Origin: a virus
Direction: 5' to 3' (one strand)
Length of the DNA: 27,002 nucleotides
Virus record (IMG/VR): IMGVR_UViG_3300025313_000106
Coordinates: 1 to 27,002 of that record
The notes beneath the pieces were generated by a model, which had not been told where the DNA came from, did not search any database, and saw nothing but the letters and a program-made list of their open reading frames with translations. The position numbers and the translations under genes are program-made. Shown piece by piece: positions 1 to 8,388 of the stretch. Numbering within the stretch: position 1 is the first letter of the stretch; every line of letters starts with the position of its first letter.

Positions 1-1
1 C

Positions 2-868
2 GCGCAGCTGGATGCCCTCCAGCAGGATGCTTTCCAGCAGGCGCAGGCGCGGGAGCAGAAGGCCTTGGAACAGAAGAACCCGGCCGCCTTCTTCCAGAAT
101 ATCGAGAGCCTTGGGCTGAGCCCGTCCGCCGTCCGCCTCGCGGCACAGTATTACGGGATGGACGAGGCCACCGCCGGAAACATTGCGTCCGAGTATGCCG
201 CCGGTAAACAGCGAGAGCAGCAACAAGCCGCCGAGTTACGCCGGGCCCCCGCAGATACGGACCTCACTTTTGCGCAGTACCAAGCACTCTCCCCCGAGCA
301 GCAAAAGCAGTTTGCCGATTTCCGTGGCCGGGGTAGCAGCCGCCCCGATGGGCTCACGGCAACCGAGCGGAATTTGTATACCAAACAGGGTACTGAGGCA
401 AAGCGTATCGTTGAGAGTTCTGCGCGCTTGGAGGGTACGATTGCCAAGCTAAAGACGCTTCCAAAAGAGCAATTCCTCCCCCTAGATCGCATCCAGGGGG
501 CGCTGGCGGCATCCGAGAATCCGCTCTTTAGCTTCGTAGGCGCTTATAAAATGTCGCCGGAGAAGCAGAGACTGTACCGCGTCATTATCCCGCAGGCATT
601 GGACGATTTGCGCAAAATTGGGGGGTCGGATACGGAAAAGGAATACGCACGCATCTCGAAACAGTACCCGAACCTATTCATGGACTACGAGCAGTTCCAG
701 TCGGCTATGAGCAGTATGGAGGATGCAATATCCAGGGATAGCAGCAATGCATCGGAAGCGCTTGCAGAGTCGAATAAAATGCTTAGCCAAGAGCGCCAGC
801 CATTTACCCCACCGCAGGCACAGTCAGACGATGAGCTAGTCAATAAGTATTTGGGAGGGGGGCGATGA
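2..868 (+). CDS. Partial phage structural protein (5' end cut by window)
   Basis: The frame is open to the window edge: the codons before the TTG at 65 continue an Ala/Gln/Asp-rich stretch with no start, so the gene begins upstream. The visible ~288 residues are hydrophilic, alanine- and glutamine-rich and look largely helical, with no membrane segment or catalytic motif. The 3' end overlaps the next gene by ATGA, which indicates translational coupling. Its place before a glycine-rich internal-virion-type protein and the tail fibre suggests a virion or DNA-ejection protein in the late operon, but this is inferred from position only. I do not recognise the family. Confidence 0.75.
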   Translation, partial: AQLDALQQDAFQQAQAREQKALEQKNPAAFFQNIESLGLSPSAVRLAAQYYGMDEATAGNIASEYAAGKQREQQQAAELRRAPADTDLTFAQYQALSPEQQKQFADFRGRGSSRPDGLTATERNLYTKQGTEAKRIVESSARLEGTIAKLKTLPKEQFLPLDRIQGALAASENPLFSFVGAYKMSPEKQRLYRVIIPQALDDLRKIGGSDTEKEYARISKQYPNLFMDYEQFQSAMSSMEDAISRDSSNASEALAESNKMLSQERQPFTPPQAQSDDELVNKYLGGGR

Positions 869-2382
869 CTACAAGGGAACAACTCCTCGAAGCACTGCGC
901 AAGGCGGACGCCGCTGGCGATGCCGCTGCCGCTACGGCCATCGCCCGTAGAATACAGGCGCTCAGTGCGCAGCCAGCGCCCCAACAGCAGTCCGCGCAAG
1001 ATTACAGCCCAGTGGATATAGGTGACTATGAGAATGTCATGGCAGGCGCTGGTAAGTCGGTCGTCGATGTTGGCTCGGCAGTGCAGCAGCTTTATAATCG
1101 GGCCGTGGGGGATGATGCCCGCTTGGCCGAGCTGCAACGTGAGGAAGATGAGCGCCGCCAGCGTGACGAGGCATTGACGGGTACCTGGGCCGGGTCTTTG
1201 GGGCATTTGGGCGGTGAGCTGGGTATGGCGGTCGTGCCAGGCGCGGCATTGGGTAAACTCGCCCCCCTTGGCCGCGCCATTGCCGCCGCCCCCGTTCGGG
1301 CAGGTACTGTCGGGGGTGTCCTGGGGGGTGCGTTGTCGCCGACTGCGGCGGAAGGTGAGCTGACCGAACAGATGCTCTTGGGGGGTGGTCTGGGTGCCAT
1401 GGGCGGTGCGTTGGGGTTGGGTAGCTCATATCTGGGTAAAAAGCTGTATGCCAAGACAGCCGACCAAGTAAAAGATTATTTGGCGGCGCGGTTGCGGGGT
1501 GGTGATACGCTGGAGTCGGGCGAGAAGATTATCCAGGCTCTGAACCAACGAAAGGCGGCCATTAATGCGGATTACGCGCAGGCCAAAGCCACCAACGAGG
1601 CTACCGGCGAGGTGGTCTTATCCGACGTGTCCAGAGAATTGGCTCGCTCCGCGTCCCCGGACATTGCGGAGGCAGTATTTCGGAGCCAGACGCCGCGCGG
1701 CGCTGGTGCTGGGTTTGAGGTCGTAGAAGAAATTACCGCGCTCCCCACGGCCGAAGCGCGAGACCTGTATCGCGCACTGAACGAGGAATACCGGAGCAAT
1801 ACGGCGCTCTATGCGCGCACCGGCAACCCAGAAGTTAAGCGCGCGAAAGATTTGGCGGCTCGGCTACGCGCATCCCTTGATTCAGACCTTGCCGCGAGTT
1901 TGCCAAAAGAGCAATACGACGCACTAAAAGCGGCGGATAAGGCGTACGGCTCTGCATTGGGTTCTTTCGGCGTGCGCGGATCTGCGGCGCGGAAGTTGAC
2001 TGCGGAAGGCGTTACACCGTCTAAAGTGGAAGCTCTCGTGAGTGCGGGGAAGGGTGGGGAGATTGCTGACCTATTGAAGCAAGGCGCAAATAAAGCGGAT
2101 TTCCGGGCTATTCTCAGCAATAAATTGTCGGGATCGCCCACGGCGCCTAAGTTGGGCTCTACGGAGGAAGTACTCTTGTCTCCCAAAGAGCGTGACTTGT
2201 ATCGGAAATTACTCGCCTCTTCCGGCGAACGTACCGATGGGTTGCGCGCTGGGCTCGGGATTCCGCACATGTGGGTTGGTAGTTCCGGTGGTCGCCGCAT
2301 AATCACCTCACCCTACGCGCAAGCACTCGATGATTTATTCCGTTCGGCTGGCACCGGTGCCGGCATTTATGCTGGGGATTGA
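865..2382 (+). CDS. Probable internal virion / DNA-ejection protein
   Basis: 505 residues from an ATG that overlaps the previous stop (ATGA), with a strong purine-rich site (GGGAGGGGGG) just upstream. Residues ~1-105 are charged and helical; ~108-190 form a long Gly/Ala-rich hydrophobic stretch (for example GGVLGGALSP and GGGLGAMGGALGLGSSYLG); the rest is mixed helix. Gly/Ala-rich amphipathic segments inside otherwise hydrophilic proteins are typical of podovirus ejection proteins that enter the host envelope with the DNA. No lytic transglycosylase motif is visible. The function is inferred from composition and from its position directly before the tail fibre. Confidence 0.6.
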   Translation: MTTREQLLEALRKADAAGDAAAATAIARRIQALSAQPAPQQQSAQDYSPVDIGDYENVMAGAGKSVVDVGSAVQQLYNRAVGDDARLAELQREEDERRQRDEALTGTWAGSLGHLGGELGMAVVPGAALGKLAPLGRAIAAAPVRAGTVGGVLGGALSPTAAEGELTEQMLLGGGLGAMGGALGLGSSYLGKKLYAKTADQVKDYLAARLRGGDTLESGEKIIQALNQRKAAINADYAQAKATNEATGEVVLSDVSRELARSASPDIAEAVFRSQTPRGAGAGFEVVEEITALPTAEARDLYRALNEEYRSNTALYARTGNPEVKRAKDLAARLRASLDSDLAASLPKEQYDALKAADKAYGSALGSFGVRGSAARKLTAEGVTPSKVEALVSAGKGGEIADLLKQGANKADFRAILSNKLSGSPTAPKLGSTEEVLLSPKERDLYRKLLASSGERTDGLRAGLGIPHMWVGSSGGRRIITSPYAQALDDLFRSAGTGAGIYAGD

Positions 2383-2384
2383 AC

Positions 2385-5378
2385 ATGCCACGCAATGGGT
2401 CTGGATCTTATACGCTACCTTCCGGTAACCCGGTAGTTTCTGGCACGCCTATAGAATCTTCTTGGGCAAATACCACAATGCCGGATCTCGGCGATGCGCT
2501 CACGAACAGTATTGCCAAGGATGGGCAGACCAATCCGACGGCAAACTTGCCGATGAACAGCTTCCACCATACCGCGTGCAGCGACCCAACCCTACGCAAT
2601 CAGTACGCCACGCTAGGCTTAGTGCAGGATGGTCGGCATATTCGCGTTACAATCCTAAGCGGACCCAATACGCTAACCGGGTCTATGATCGGAAGCCCAA
2701 CGGCATACTTTTCCGGGCAGCTAATCGTCTTCCAGGCGTCCGCCGACAATACCGGCGCGGTCACGTTGAACATTAATGGCATCGGCGCGCGGAGTGTCCT
2801 AACTACATCCGGTATTCAGCTTATCGCCGGTGATCTCAAGGCGGGGAAGTTCTATATAGCCCTGTATGATGGCGCGGCTTTTTTGCTGAATACGGAGTCA
2901 TCGAGCACGCTAGACACAACCCTGGAGCAGAATTGCGTATCCGGCTGGCTGCGCCCCGGCTCAGGGATCTACCCATCGCTGTCCATTGCCAGCCCGACAC
3001 AGGTCACCATTCCGGCCGGGTCGGGGTTCATCATCCCGCCCGGAGATCGCGGCTCTGAGAATGCAATCTCCGTAACGTGGGTTCAACAAACAGTAACACT
3101 CACCGGCCTGACCTCCAGCTATAGCACAACCTTCGCCATGGATAGCGCGGGCAGTGTTCAGCAATTTGGCGGGCAATTGGCGTCCTCGGTACTCCGTAAC
3201 TACATTGTCGTCGGTGCGGCAGCGCATGTTGCCGGCACCGTGTCGTCGGTCTCCACGCGCCCCGCGATTTTCGGGGACGATGGCTACCTCGCGCGGGATG
3301 CTGTTTCCATTCTGTCCAATACGCTAATCAGCGGCGGGCAGGTTACCGCGAACGGTAGCAACACCCTGCACATGGATATTCAAGGGGGGCAGGCGTTCCT
3401 CATTGGTGCCAATGCCGGGGACGACGACGACCCGAATACACTAACTTTCCCGTCGCAAATCGACATTTCTTTTTTCCCAACGGCCGGGGTCAGTACGGTG
3501 CAGGCGCTTACCGCCCTTGCCCCCATCGGGAGCTATGACCCCACCGGGGCCGGGGTGGTTACCGCTATTCCCGGGGGCGTAAGTACCACGGTCATCCATA
3601 GACTGTATTTCCTCTACAATTCCTTTGTCTGGGTCTATGGGCAGCGAACCTATACCGACCTGCCGACTGCCATTTCGCAGATTGTCTTCGACCGTAGTGC
3701 GTACAAGCCATCCCCCCGGTTGAGTGATGGTGCCCTGCTCGTTGAGATTATAGCGCGCAAAGACACGACCAACCTTAACGACACCAATCAATGCGTCATC
3801 ATCAATCGCGGCGGGTTTGATTTCGTCATAGGGTCGAGCGGCAGCATTAGTGAAGCGCCCAACGATAACTTGCTCTATGGGCGCAAAAACAGCGGCTGGT
3901 CGCTGTCGGTGGATGCAGCGGCACCCAATGTCACCGGCAACGTAACCATTACAAAAGCCTCGCCACAAGTGCAGATGATTTACTCGCCCGTTTCTGCGGG
4001 TGTGGCTGGGCTCGATATCCAGCAGCTGGGGTTTAATTGGTTCGGGCTTGAGGTTACCCACCCCGACGACAAGGCGTATTTCAGGTCCTACAATCCAGCA
4101 AGTGGCGCGCTCAGATTCACCACGACCTACGACCTTGCGACGGGCAGTTGGAGCTTTCCGAGCGCGTCGATTTCGTCAGCCGGCGCTTTCTTAACGATTG
4201 ACGCCACCTCGGGCACGGGAATTGTGAATATCCTGTCCGTCGCTGGGGCTGCCAGTACGCTTACTCTCCGCACTGGCGCGCTTACCCGCTGGAGCTTGGG
4301 CAAGAACGTTACTGCGGAGGGTGGCAGCAACGCCGGCTCTGATTTTGACTTGATTTCCTACACGGATGCCGGCGCAGCACTCACCACGGTGATGCGCATC
4401 TTCCGGGCTTCCGGCAACACCGTACTTAACGGTGCGGTTGATGCCGGTTATAAGCTGGATGTGCTTGGTACCACGCGCGCGCAAAGCTGGGAAGTCACCG
4501 GAGGCAGTCTGTTATCCACAGGCTCTAATGTCGGTATGGCCCGTCTGACCGGGGCCGGTCGTTTGTCGGCGGCCACGGCGGGCGGTTTGGCGTCCTTGAA
4601 CACTTTTGCAAATGATACCGTCGTGGAACTCTCGGCAGGGTCCACGACCCCGACTGGGATCGTGCTCAGTGGTTCGTCGGCCACGAACACAACACCTTCC
4701 ACCATACGGTGCATGGTAAACAACGCAGAAACGCTGCGCGTTTCTGCGGCTGATGTGCTTTTCTCCGTTCGGCCGACTATCGCCGTACCCTCTTCATGGT
4801 TCACCATGCGATCTACGCTTTCCGCAAGCTTTAATTATGGCGTTTTCCAAACCGTGGCCGGCGCTAGTTTGGCGTTGCTGGGGGGTGGGGGTGGTGGTGC
4901 CACTGGGGCCGGTGTGAGTAACGATTTTGCTCTCGTTGCGGATGCGGGTAGTCTTTATCTACAATCCAATACAGCAGGCGGCCGAATTAACTTTGCCCCC
5001 GAGAGCACTGCCGTGGCATTTGTCAACGCCAACGGGCTCTTCCCGTGGACGGACAACACCAAACAACTCGGTACGACGGGTAATATCTGGTCGGCCGTCT
5101 ACGCCACATCCCACTTGACGGCCTCCGCACTGAAATATAAGACCGACATTGTGCCGGCTAAGCTGGGCCTCAGCCGAATCGCCCGATTTGTGGACTTCAC
5201 TCGCCGTTCGGATGGTAGCCCCTCGACGGGGATCATTGCGGAAGAGATGGACAAGTACCGCCCCGAGTATGTCATTAAGGATGAACTTGGCGCGGCTAAC
5301 TCCGTAGACTACACGGCCATGCTCTGCGCCGTGATGGCCGATGTGGTGTCACGCCTCGATGCGCTGGAGATGGTGTAA
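2385..5378 (+). CDS. Tail fibre with C-terminal S74 intramolecular chaperone
   Basis: 997 residues from ATG 2385; a TTG two codons earlier overlaps the previous stop, but the ATG has GGGG 6-8 bases upstream. The N terminus (MPRNGSGSYTLPSGNPV..., then SSWANTTMPDLGDALTNSIAKDGQT) matches the virion-anchoring start of many podovirus tail fibres. The long middle is Ser/Thr/Gly-rich and beta-like, as in receptor-binding trimers, with a seven-glycine run near residue 830. The last ~84 residues are a peptidase S74 chaperone: SALKYKTDI holds the probable self-cleaving Ser and the Lys, followed by GIIAEEM and VDYTAMLCAV, then a short C-terminal coiled coil. In this family the chaperone guides trimer folding and is then cut off. 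The gene touches its successor by TAATG. Confidence 0.93.
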   Translation: MPRNGSGSYTLPSGNPVVSGTPIESSWANTTMPDLGDALTNSIAKDGQTNPTANLPMNSFHHTACSDPTLRNQYATLGLVQDGRHIRVTILSGPNTLTGSMIGSPTAYFSGQLIVFQASADNTGAVTLNINGIGARSVLTTSGIQLIAGDLKAGKFYIALYDGAAFLLNTESSSTLDTTLEQNCVSGWLRPGSGIYPSLSIASPTQVTIPAGSGFIIPPGDRGSENAISVTWVQQTVTLTGLTSSYSTTFAMDSAGSVQQFGGQLASSVLRNYIVVGAAAHVAGTVSSVSTRPAIFGDDGYLARDAVSILSNTLISGGQVTANGSNTLHMDIQGGQAFLIGANAGDDDDPNTLTFPSQIDISFFPTAGVSTVQALTALAPIGSYDPTGAGVVTAIPGGVSTTVIHRLYFLYNSFVWVYGQRTYTDLPTAISQIVFDRSAYKPSPRLSDGALLVEIIARKDTTNLNDTNQCVIINRGGFDFVIGSSGSISEAPNDNLLYGRKNSGWSLSVDAAAPNVTGNVTITKASPQVQMIYSPVSAGVAGLDIQQLGFNWFGLEVTHPDDKAYFRSYNPASGALRFTTTYDLATGSWSFPSASISSAGAFLTIDATSGTGIVNILSVAGAASTLTLRTGALTRWSLGKNVTAEGGSNAGSDFDLISYTDAGAALTTVMRIFRASGNTVLNGAVDAGYKLDVLGTTRAQSWEVTGGSLLSTGSNVGMARLTGAGRLSAATAGGLASLNTFANDTVVELSAGSTTPTGIVLSGSSATNTTPSTIRCMVNNAETLRVSAADVLFSVRPTIAVPSSWFTMRSTLSASFNYGVFQTVAGASLALLGGGGGGATGAGVSNDFALVADAGSLYLQSNTAGGRINFAPESTAVAFVNANGLFPWTDNTKQLGTTGNIWSAVYATSHLTASALKYKTDIVPAKLGLSRIARFVDFTRRSDGSPSTGIIAEEMDKYRPEYVIKDELGAANSVDYTAMLCAVMADVVSRLDALEMV

Positions 5379-5950
5379 TGGCCGGAGAAAAATTCTTTAT
5401 CCCGGATGGGAGGAGCTTCGCTCAAATCTTTGCGCCGGGTAATGCCGGCATCGTGACCCGATATTTCGACCCCAGTGGTACGGACCTGGGCAACCTTTTC
5501 GCCGCCGGGAATAGCGGGGTAGTGACCCGCTTTTTTAATCCGGCGGGGACCGATTTGGGTAACTTGTTCGCGGGCAGCGGCGGCAGTAGTCAGCTTACCC
5601 CCGGTGCGGTACCTACTTTCATTAGTGATGGGGTAACCAGCGGTACGGCCACGGCGTCTATGCTGTTCCAGACTACCGGGGGCATCTCTGGATCGGCATC
5701 CGGCACTTGGGCACTACCAGTAACAGGGTCGCTTTATGAAGTTTCTTGGGCGGCGGTATCTGGTACTATGACGAATACCCCGGCAGCGGCTGGAGTATTC
5801 GTTGGGCTGGGGACTCTCCGCACATTCAGTTTGGTGCGTTCTGTCGCAGGGGTAACGACGGCGGTCATTGATATCACCGTGCGGCGCATAGCTGCGCCGA
5901 CGGATACTTTCACTGTGCGGGTAACCTTTGAAGCCGAAATCATTGTTTGA
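5378..5950 (+). CDS. Fibre-adjacent protein with an internal duplicated segment
   Basis: 190 residues; the ATG shares a base with the tail fibre stop (TAATG). Residues ~18-66 carry two near copies of a ~24-residue unit: FAPGNAGIVTRYFDPSGTDL, then FAAGNSGVVTRFFNPAGTDL. A Gly/Ser linker follows, then a Ser/Thr/Val-rich C-terminal half that looks like a beta-sandwich. No signal peptide or enzyme motif is seen. Being directly coupled to the tail fibre suggests a virion decoration protein, fibre accessory or capping protein; that is inference from position and composition, and I do not recognise the family. Confidence 0.65.
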   Translation: MAGEKFFIPDGRSFAQIFAPGNAGIVTRYFDPSGTDLGNLFAAGNSGVVTRFFNPAGTDLGNLFAGSGGSSQLTPGAVPTFISDGVTSGTATASMLFQTTGGISGSASGTWALPVTGSLYEVSWAAVSGTMTNTPAAAGVFVGLGTLRTFSLVRSVAGVTTAVIDITVRRIAAPTDTFTVRVTFEAEIIV

Positions 5951-5975
5951 TATGCACAACCACAAGGAGCACACC

Positions 5976-6068
5976 ATGCAGAACTACGAAACCACTGCCG
6001 GGCAGGGCGACCAGCCGCCGAAGCCGGAAAAGACCACACCGCGCAAGGGCGGCGGCAAGCGCCGATGA
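5976..6068 (+). CDS. 30-residue basic small protein
   Basis: A short frame starting at ATG 5976 with an excellent ribosome site, AAGGAG at 5964-5969, six bases ahead. It encodes MQNYETTAGQGDQPPKPEKT followed by a Lys/Arg/Gly-rich tail ending KGGGKRR. Its stop overlaps the next start by ATGA (6065-6068), which supports real translation. The acidic/proline start and strongly basic end have no recognised domain; it could bind nucleic acid or a membrane surface, but nothing in the sequence settles this. Confidence 0.6.
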   Translation: MQNYETTAGQGDQPPKPEKTTPRKGGGKRR

Positions 6069-6532
6069 GCCCTTCGGGCATCGCAACTGTTGAGAGCGCG
6101 GCGATAATCGCCGCCTCCATTCTCTCAATGGGGAACACAAAAGCCTATCTTCTCTGTGTGGTTTTCGGGGTGCTGAACGCATTGCCGACCCTACTAGACG
6201 CCACGTCGTTAGGTGCTGAGTATTTCCTTTTTGTGAGCGCGGTAAATGTGGCAATCGGCATGGTTGGCACTTGGTCAGGCACGCGGCAAGGTCGGGTTGT
6301 CTGCGCGTCGGCCCTCATGCTGGTGGTCATTAACTTACTTTCGTTCGTGGACTTTGCTGCGCAGACGTATTGGCTTTATGACTACTATTCTGCATTTACC
6401 ATCACCTTGGAGGTTGTGCAGATATTCGCCCTTTTGGTGTTTACGCCCATAATTTGCTCGTTTCTTCCCTGCATATTTGCGTCGCGTGGCGCGGCTAAGG
6501 GGCATCGGCTATGGCTGGCGCAGATTCAATAA
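6065..6532 (+). CDS. Polytopic membrane protein, holin candidate
   Basis: 155 residues, ATG overlapping the preceding stop. Four hydrophobic segments are visible, at about residues 25-45 (KAYLLCVVFGVLNALPTLL), 50-70, 78-97 and 115-140 (VVQIFALLVFTPIICSFLP). There is no signal peptide and the C terminus is basic. It opens a cluster containing a TM/coiled-coil protein, a lipoprotein and an endolysin, so a holin or other lysis membrane protein is the simplest reading. Four segments are more than classical class I or II holins have, so the assignment is by context only. It overlaps the next gene by 22 bases. Confidence 0.6.
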   Translation: MSPSGIATVESAAIIAASILSMGNTKAYLLCVVFGVLNALPTLLDATSLGAEYFLFVSAVNVAIGMVGTWSGTRQGRVVCASALMLVVINLLSFVDFAAQTYWLYDYYSAFTITLEVVQIFALLVFTPIICSFLPCIFASRGAAKGHRLWLAQIQ

Positions 6533-6921
6533 TTATCCCGGTTTCTGGGATTGCAATCGTTAGCGGCTTGGTGGCGCTGTTACTCGCCATCGTGGGCTAT
6601 TTTATCTCCCAGCTTATCGCGCAAGTGCGCGAAAATACGCAAGCCATTGCTGCGATCCGAGCGTCCTCCTTCAGCACGGCGGATGGCCAAGCCTTAGATG
6701 CCCGATTTCGAGCAGAGCTCAAGGACTTCAAGCAACACGAATTGCGGCGAATTGACTCCCTAGAGGAGGATATTCGAGAGCAGCAAAAATCCATTGATGG
6801 CATGGGGCTTCGCCTGGCGAGCGCGGTTGATAAGTTGCGCGATGATGTCATGCGGGCGCTGAACGAGCGGTCGGAACTTCAGGAGCGACTACTCAAGGCA
6901 CTGATTGAGGCGAAGGTATGA
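6511..6921 (+). CDS. N-terminal TM plus coiled-coil protein, i-spanin or holin candidate
   Basis: 136 residues. Residues ~8-35 (IIIPVSGIAIVSGLVALLLA, then IVGYFISQLI) form one membrane span; residues ~45-125 are a heptad-rich charged helix (ELRRIDSLEEDIREQQKSID and following). An N-terminal anchor with a long periplasmic coiled coil is the shape of an inner-membrane spanin subunit, and the next gene encodes a small lipoprotein that could be its partner. XhlA-like lysis accessory proteins have a similar composition, so both readings are open. It starts inside the preceding gene and ends by ATGA overlap with the lipoprotein gene. Confidence 0.65.
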   Translation: MAGADSIIIPVSGIAIVSGLVALLLAIVGYFISQLIAQVRENTQAIAAIRASSFSTADGQALDARFRAELKDFKQHELRRIDSLEEDIREQQKSIDGMGLRLASAVDKLRDDVMRALNERSELQERLLKALIEAKV

Positions 6922-7070
6922 AGCACATTGCGAGTCTGATATTTTGCTTGTTACTGGTGTCCTGCGCTGACACCCCCACACAATCGGGCCCGTTCAGGAC
7001 TGGCGACGAAGTGACCCCACCCAGAGGGTGCGTTGAGATGCGCCAGCGTGATCCAAAGGCGGATTGCTGA
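6918..7070 (+). CDS. 50-residue lipoprotein, o-spanin candidate
   Basis: The frame begins at ATG 6918, overlapping the previous stop by ATGA, and encodes MKHIASLIFCLLLVSCADTP plus 30 further residues. A basic start, a hydrophobic core and the lipobox LVSC predict cleavage before Cys16 and lipidation, giving a mature protein of 35 residues that contains GPFRTGDEVTPPRGCVEMR. Size, lipobox and position after a TM/coiled-coil protein in the lysis cluster fit an outer-membrane spanin subunit. The mature part is not strongly proline-rich, so another small lysis lipoprotein remains possible. It ends in TGATG with the next gene. Confidence 0.7.
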   Translation: MKHIASLIFCLLLVSCADTPTQSGPFRTGDEVTPPRGCVEMRQRDPKADC

Positions 7071-7432
7071 TGAGCATTGATATCGTTGAGCAGGTATTCA
7101 AGGCGGTACTCGCTCGGTTTGCGTACCTGGCGGATCTGGAACAGTACGGCGAGCTAGAGCATTGGGAGCTTCCTGCCGGGGTCGAGTTACTGGGGGATTG
7201 CGAGGATTTCGCGTTGGCGTGCCGCGCTGCCTTGCGCGTGGCGGGGGTCGGCGATACGCGGCTCGTGGTCTGTCGGGACGAGACAGGCGCGGGGCACTGC
7301 ATCCTGGAGTGGCATGGGTGGGTGTTGGACAACCGGCAGAGTGCGGTAGTGCGTCGAGAAGACCTTCCCTACCGCTGGATAAAAATATCCGGGTACGCGC
7401 CCGGCGATGCGTGGCATGAGATTATAAACTAA
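7070..7432 (+). CDS. Transglutaminase-like cysteine peptidase
   Basis: 120 residues from ATG 7070, which shares a base with the previous stop; a TTG two codons earlier is less likely. The sequence has the signature of bacterial transglutaminase-like cysteine proteinases: GDCEDFAL (Cys44), GAGHCIL (His76) and WVLDNRQ (Asp87), giving a complete Cys-His-Asp triad in the expected order and spacing. Little lies outside the catalytic core and there is no signal peptide. Placed between the lysis lipoprotein and the endolysin, it may cut a peptide or isopeptide bond in the envelope or mature a virion protein; the substrate is unknown. Confidence 0.82.
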   Translation: MSIDIVEQVFKAVLARFAYLADLEQYGELEHWELPAGVELLGDCEDFALACRAALRVAGVGDTRLVVCRDETGAGHCILEWHGWVLDNRQSAVVRREDLPYRWIKISGYAPGDAWHEIIN

Positions 7433-7443
7433 GAGGCAATGCG

Positions 7444-7788
7444 ATGAGCCTGAAGCTCGGTGAGTCTCAGCGGCAATTCACGCGCATGGTGGGGGAGCTT
7501 ATCGCGTGGGCCTACGCGCATGGCTACGAGCTGTCTTTTGGTGAGGCGTGGCGCACACCCGAGCAATCCGCCTATAACGTCGCGCATGGGCTGGGCATCG
7601 GAAACAGCTTGCACCGTGACCGCCTCGCGGTAGATTTCAATCTGTTTCGGGATGGCGTGTTTCTGTCGTCAACGAGCGACCACTTGCCACTCGGTGTATT
7701 TTGGGAGGGGCTTGGGGGTTCTTGGGGTGGTAGGTTCTCCAAGCCCGACGGGAACCACTATAGTTTGTCGTGGGGAGGTCGGACGTAA
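7444..7788 (+). CDS. M15-family peptidase, endolysin
   Basis: 114 residues from ATG 7444, preceded by AAGAGG. It has the core of M15 D,D/L,D-carboxypeptidase endolysins: SFGEAWRTPEQ, then NSLHRDRLAVDFNLF with zinc ligands His57 and Asp64, and DGNHYSL with the third ligand His105. The family is zinc-dependent and cuts peptide cross-links of peptidoglycan. No cell-wall-binding domain or signal peptide is present, so release would depend on a holin such as the membrane proteins just upstream. The length is normal for the minimal single-domain form. It is joined to the next gene by TAATG. Confidence 0.88.
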   Translation: MSLKLGESQRQFTRMVGELIAWAYAHGYELSFGEAWRTPEQSAYNVAHGLGIGNSLHRDRLAVDFNLFRDGVFLSSTSDHLPLGVFWEGLGGSWGGRFSKPDGNHYSLSWGGRT

Positions 7789-8000
7789 TGGGGTCGAGTA
7801 TCCTAAATGCCTTGCAGGCCGCCGTGTGGTCCTTGTTGGCGCATGTGCTGACAGAGGCTTTCTTTGAGAAAGTACTGACCCGCCTCACCCTCGCCGGCTT
7901 GGACCGCTTAGCCGCCAGGACAAGCAATACACTCGATAACGCCCTCGTGCAAGATGTGAGGGTGGCGCTGGGGTGGGCAGACCATGCCAACGATTCTTGA
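7788..8000 (+). CDS. Small hypothetical lysis-cluster protein
   Basis: 70 residues from ATG 7788 (TAATG overlap with the endolysin). An amphipathic, moderately hydrophobic N-terminal half (ILNALQAAVWSLLAHVLTEA) is followed by a charged helix ending NALVQDVRVALGWADHANDS. The pattern resembles small phage proteins found near lysis genes, but no catalytic or binding motif is visible. It may associate with the membrane through the amphipathic helix. It overlaps the next gene by 17 bases. Confidence 0.55.
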   Translation: MGSSILNALQAAVWSLLAHVLTEAFFEKVLTRLTLAGLDRLAARTSNTLDNALVQDVRVALGWADHANDS

Positions 8001-8388
8001 ACTCCTGCGCGCAGAGCAAGCGCAATCCGGGGCCGAGCAGAGCGGACTACCGGGGGCGGCAGAGGGGCCGCAAGATGCCTACCGCCACGCACTCTGGAGT
8101 GCGCTCCTCGCACGGGACTATGGGCCGGCGGTCTCTCGGACAGTGACCGGCGCGCATGAACTCCTCGGCCTGGGGAAAGGCGCCTACGATGAGTTCGTCG
8201 AGGGGACACCCAATGCCTTGTCCGAAGCACGCCAATCGTCGGAGATGGATTTCAGAAATAATCGCCTCGGGGCTCGCCTGGGTGCGGGCATGCGCCCAGG
8301 GACGAGCGACGAGGCATTGCGGGCCGAGGTACTGGCCCGCGCACTTCGCGGCGAACTTACGTCACGCCGACCGCCAACCAATAATTAG
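7984..8388 (+). CDS. DUF6973-like protein
   Basis: 134 residues from ATG 7984. The core motifs are GPQDAYRHALWSALLARDYG (residues 28-47), TGAHEL (55-60) and EMDFRNNRLGARLG (87-100). The pattern D-A-x-R-H, A-H-E, M-D-x-x-N-N-x-x-G resembles the DUF6973 family, in which the conserved His, Glu and Asp/Asn residues suggest a metal site or hydrolase fold; related domains occur at the C termini of some wall-associated and polymorphic-toxin proteins. The activity is not known to me. It is the last gene of the plus-strand cluster and its 3' end overlaps the opposing gene by 32 bases. Confidence 0.65.
   Translation: MPTILELLRAEQAQSGAEQSGLPGAAEGPQDAYRHALWSALLARDYGPAVSRTVTGAHELLGLGKGAYDEFVEGTPNALSEARQSSEMDFRNNRLGARLGAGMRPGTSDEALRAEVLARALRGELTSRRPPTNN

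Noticed and set aside
685-1206. 173-residue minus-strand open frame over the first two genes
   Set aside because: It has no ribosome site and is antisense to two coupled plus-strand genes; its hydrophobic stretch comes from reversed codons.
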